Assembly: GCA_024196135.1 (NCBI GenBank) | Contig: JAMQCK010000609.1 | Location: forward strand, 1-19,202 | Direction of reading: 5' to 3' | Length of the DNA: 19,202 nt | Origin: Pleurotus ostreatus/Saccharomyces cerevisiae fusant | Lineage: Eukaryota > Opisthokonta | Part shown: one piece after another, positions 18,915-19,202 of the stretch | Position numbering within the stretch: position 1 is the first letter of the stretch | Layout of the letters: each line of letters starts with the position of its first letter | Position numbers and translations under genes: made by a program | Notes under the pieces: generated by a model | What the model was told of the DNA's origin: nothing | The model's database searches: none | What the model saw: only the letters and a program-made list of their open reading frames with translations

Positions 18915-19202
18915 GTGACGACGACCGTGACCAGGCCGAGGTCCGCGTGCGCCCATCCGCCAATCACCGCGCGGGAGCTGGGTCGGGAATCGGGCGGCGC
19001 CTCACGCCCGCCGTCGGCAGCGCAAATTCGATCCTGCGGCCTTGCCTGTCTGCACCCCTCGAACGCAGTCTGGGCTTGTGCGCGCCCCTTCGCACGCCGC
19101 CACCGATCCAGAACAGGGCACTAGTGGGCACTCGCTGCGCGTCCGTTCACCACGAACTACACACACAATATGTATATAGCGACCGACGTGTGCTACCAGG
19201 CG
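18915..19202. other. Enolase upstream region to window end
   Basis: GC-rich upstream DNA, no gene recognised. An AT-rich ACAATATGTATATAG segment near 19166-19180 could belong to a divergent promoter beyond the window; not supported further. Confidence 0.3.

Overview
The window reads as nuclear DNA of a basidiomycete fungus, most likely a GC-rich Agaricomycete such as a polypore. The reasons are very short GT-AG introns (about 46-59 nt), TATA promoters, a six-exon enolase gene, and F-box/leucine-rich-repeat-like proteins of the kind expanded in these fungi. The species assignment is inference.

Layout. Positions 1-380 are a CpG-rich, palindrome-rich stretch with no gene I can support. Positions 384 to about 16900 hold a tandem array of a two-gene module. 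A complete module has a + strand gene for an F-box protein of about 500 aa (four or five coding exons) and, converging on it from the - strand, a gene for an unrecognised partner protein of 550-769 aa. The stop codons of the two genes lie only 37-68 bp apart. There are three complete modules: M1 (about 2240-6696), M2 (about 7291-11481) and M3 (about 12450-16278). A fourth copy at the left edge (M0, 384-1598) keeps only the partner gene, cut off inside its linker. A small terminal-inverted-repeat element (1987-2156) sits between M0 and M1. From 17262 to 18858 on the - strand is a complete enolase gene, where the array ends.

What is unusual. The partner gene of every copy carries an intron that splits the start codon between A and TG; without splicing, the conserved N-terminus of M1-M3 could not be translated from an AUG. 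All partner promoters share one rigid geometry: an ACAATAGC / GCTATTGT inverted repeat with a 20-nt spacer, then exactly 32 nt, then TTATAAG. The F-box promoters have their own fixed geometry: an ACAAT core exactly 45 nt upstream of TATA. M3 looks like a mosaic: the outer 5' halves of both its genes resemble M2, while the inner 3' halves, on both sides of the convergent junction, resemble M1. That suggests ectopic exchange across the junction.

How the genes may work together. The F-box proteins should act as substrate adaptors of SCF ubiquitin ligases, with a degenerate leucine-rich C-terminal half for recognition. The partners have an Arg-rich/helical N-terminus, a Ser/Pro/acidic linker of very variable length and a conserved C-terminal domain with leucine-rich features. 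The fixed pairing, shared core promoter motif and correlated ancestry of the two C-terminal halves suggest a functional pair, but no function is shown by the sequence.
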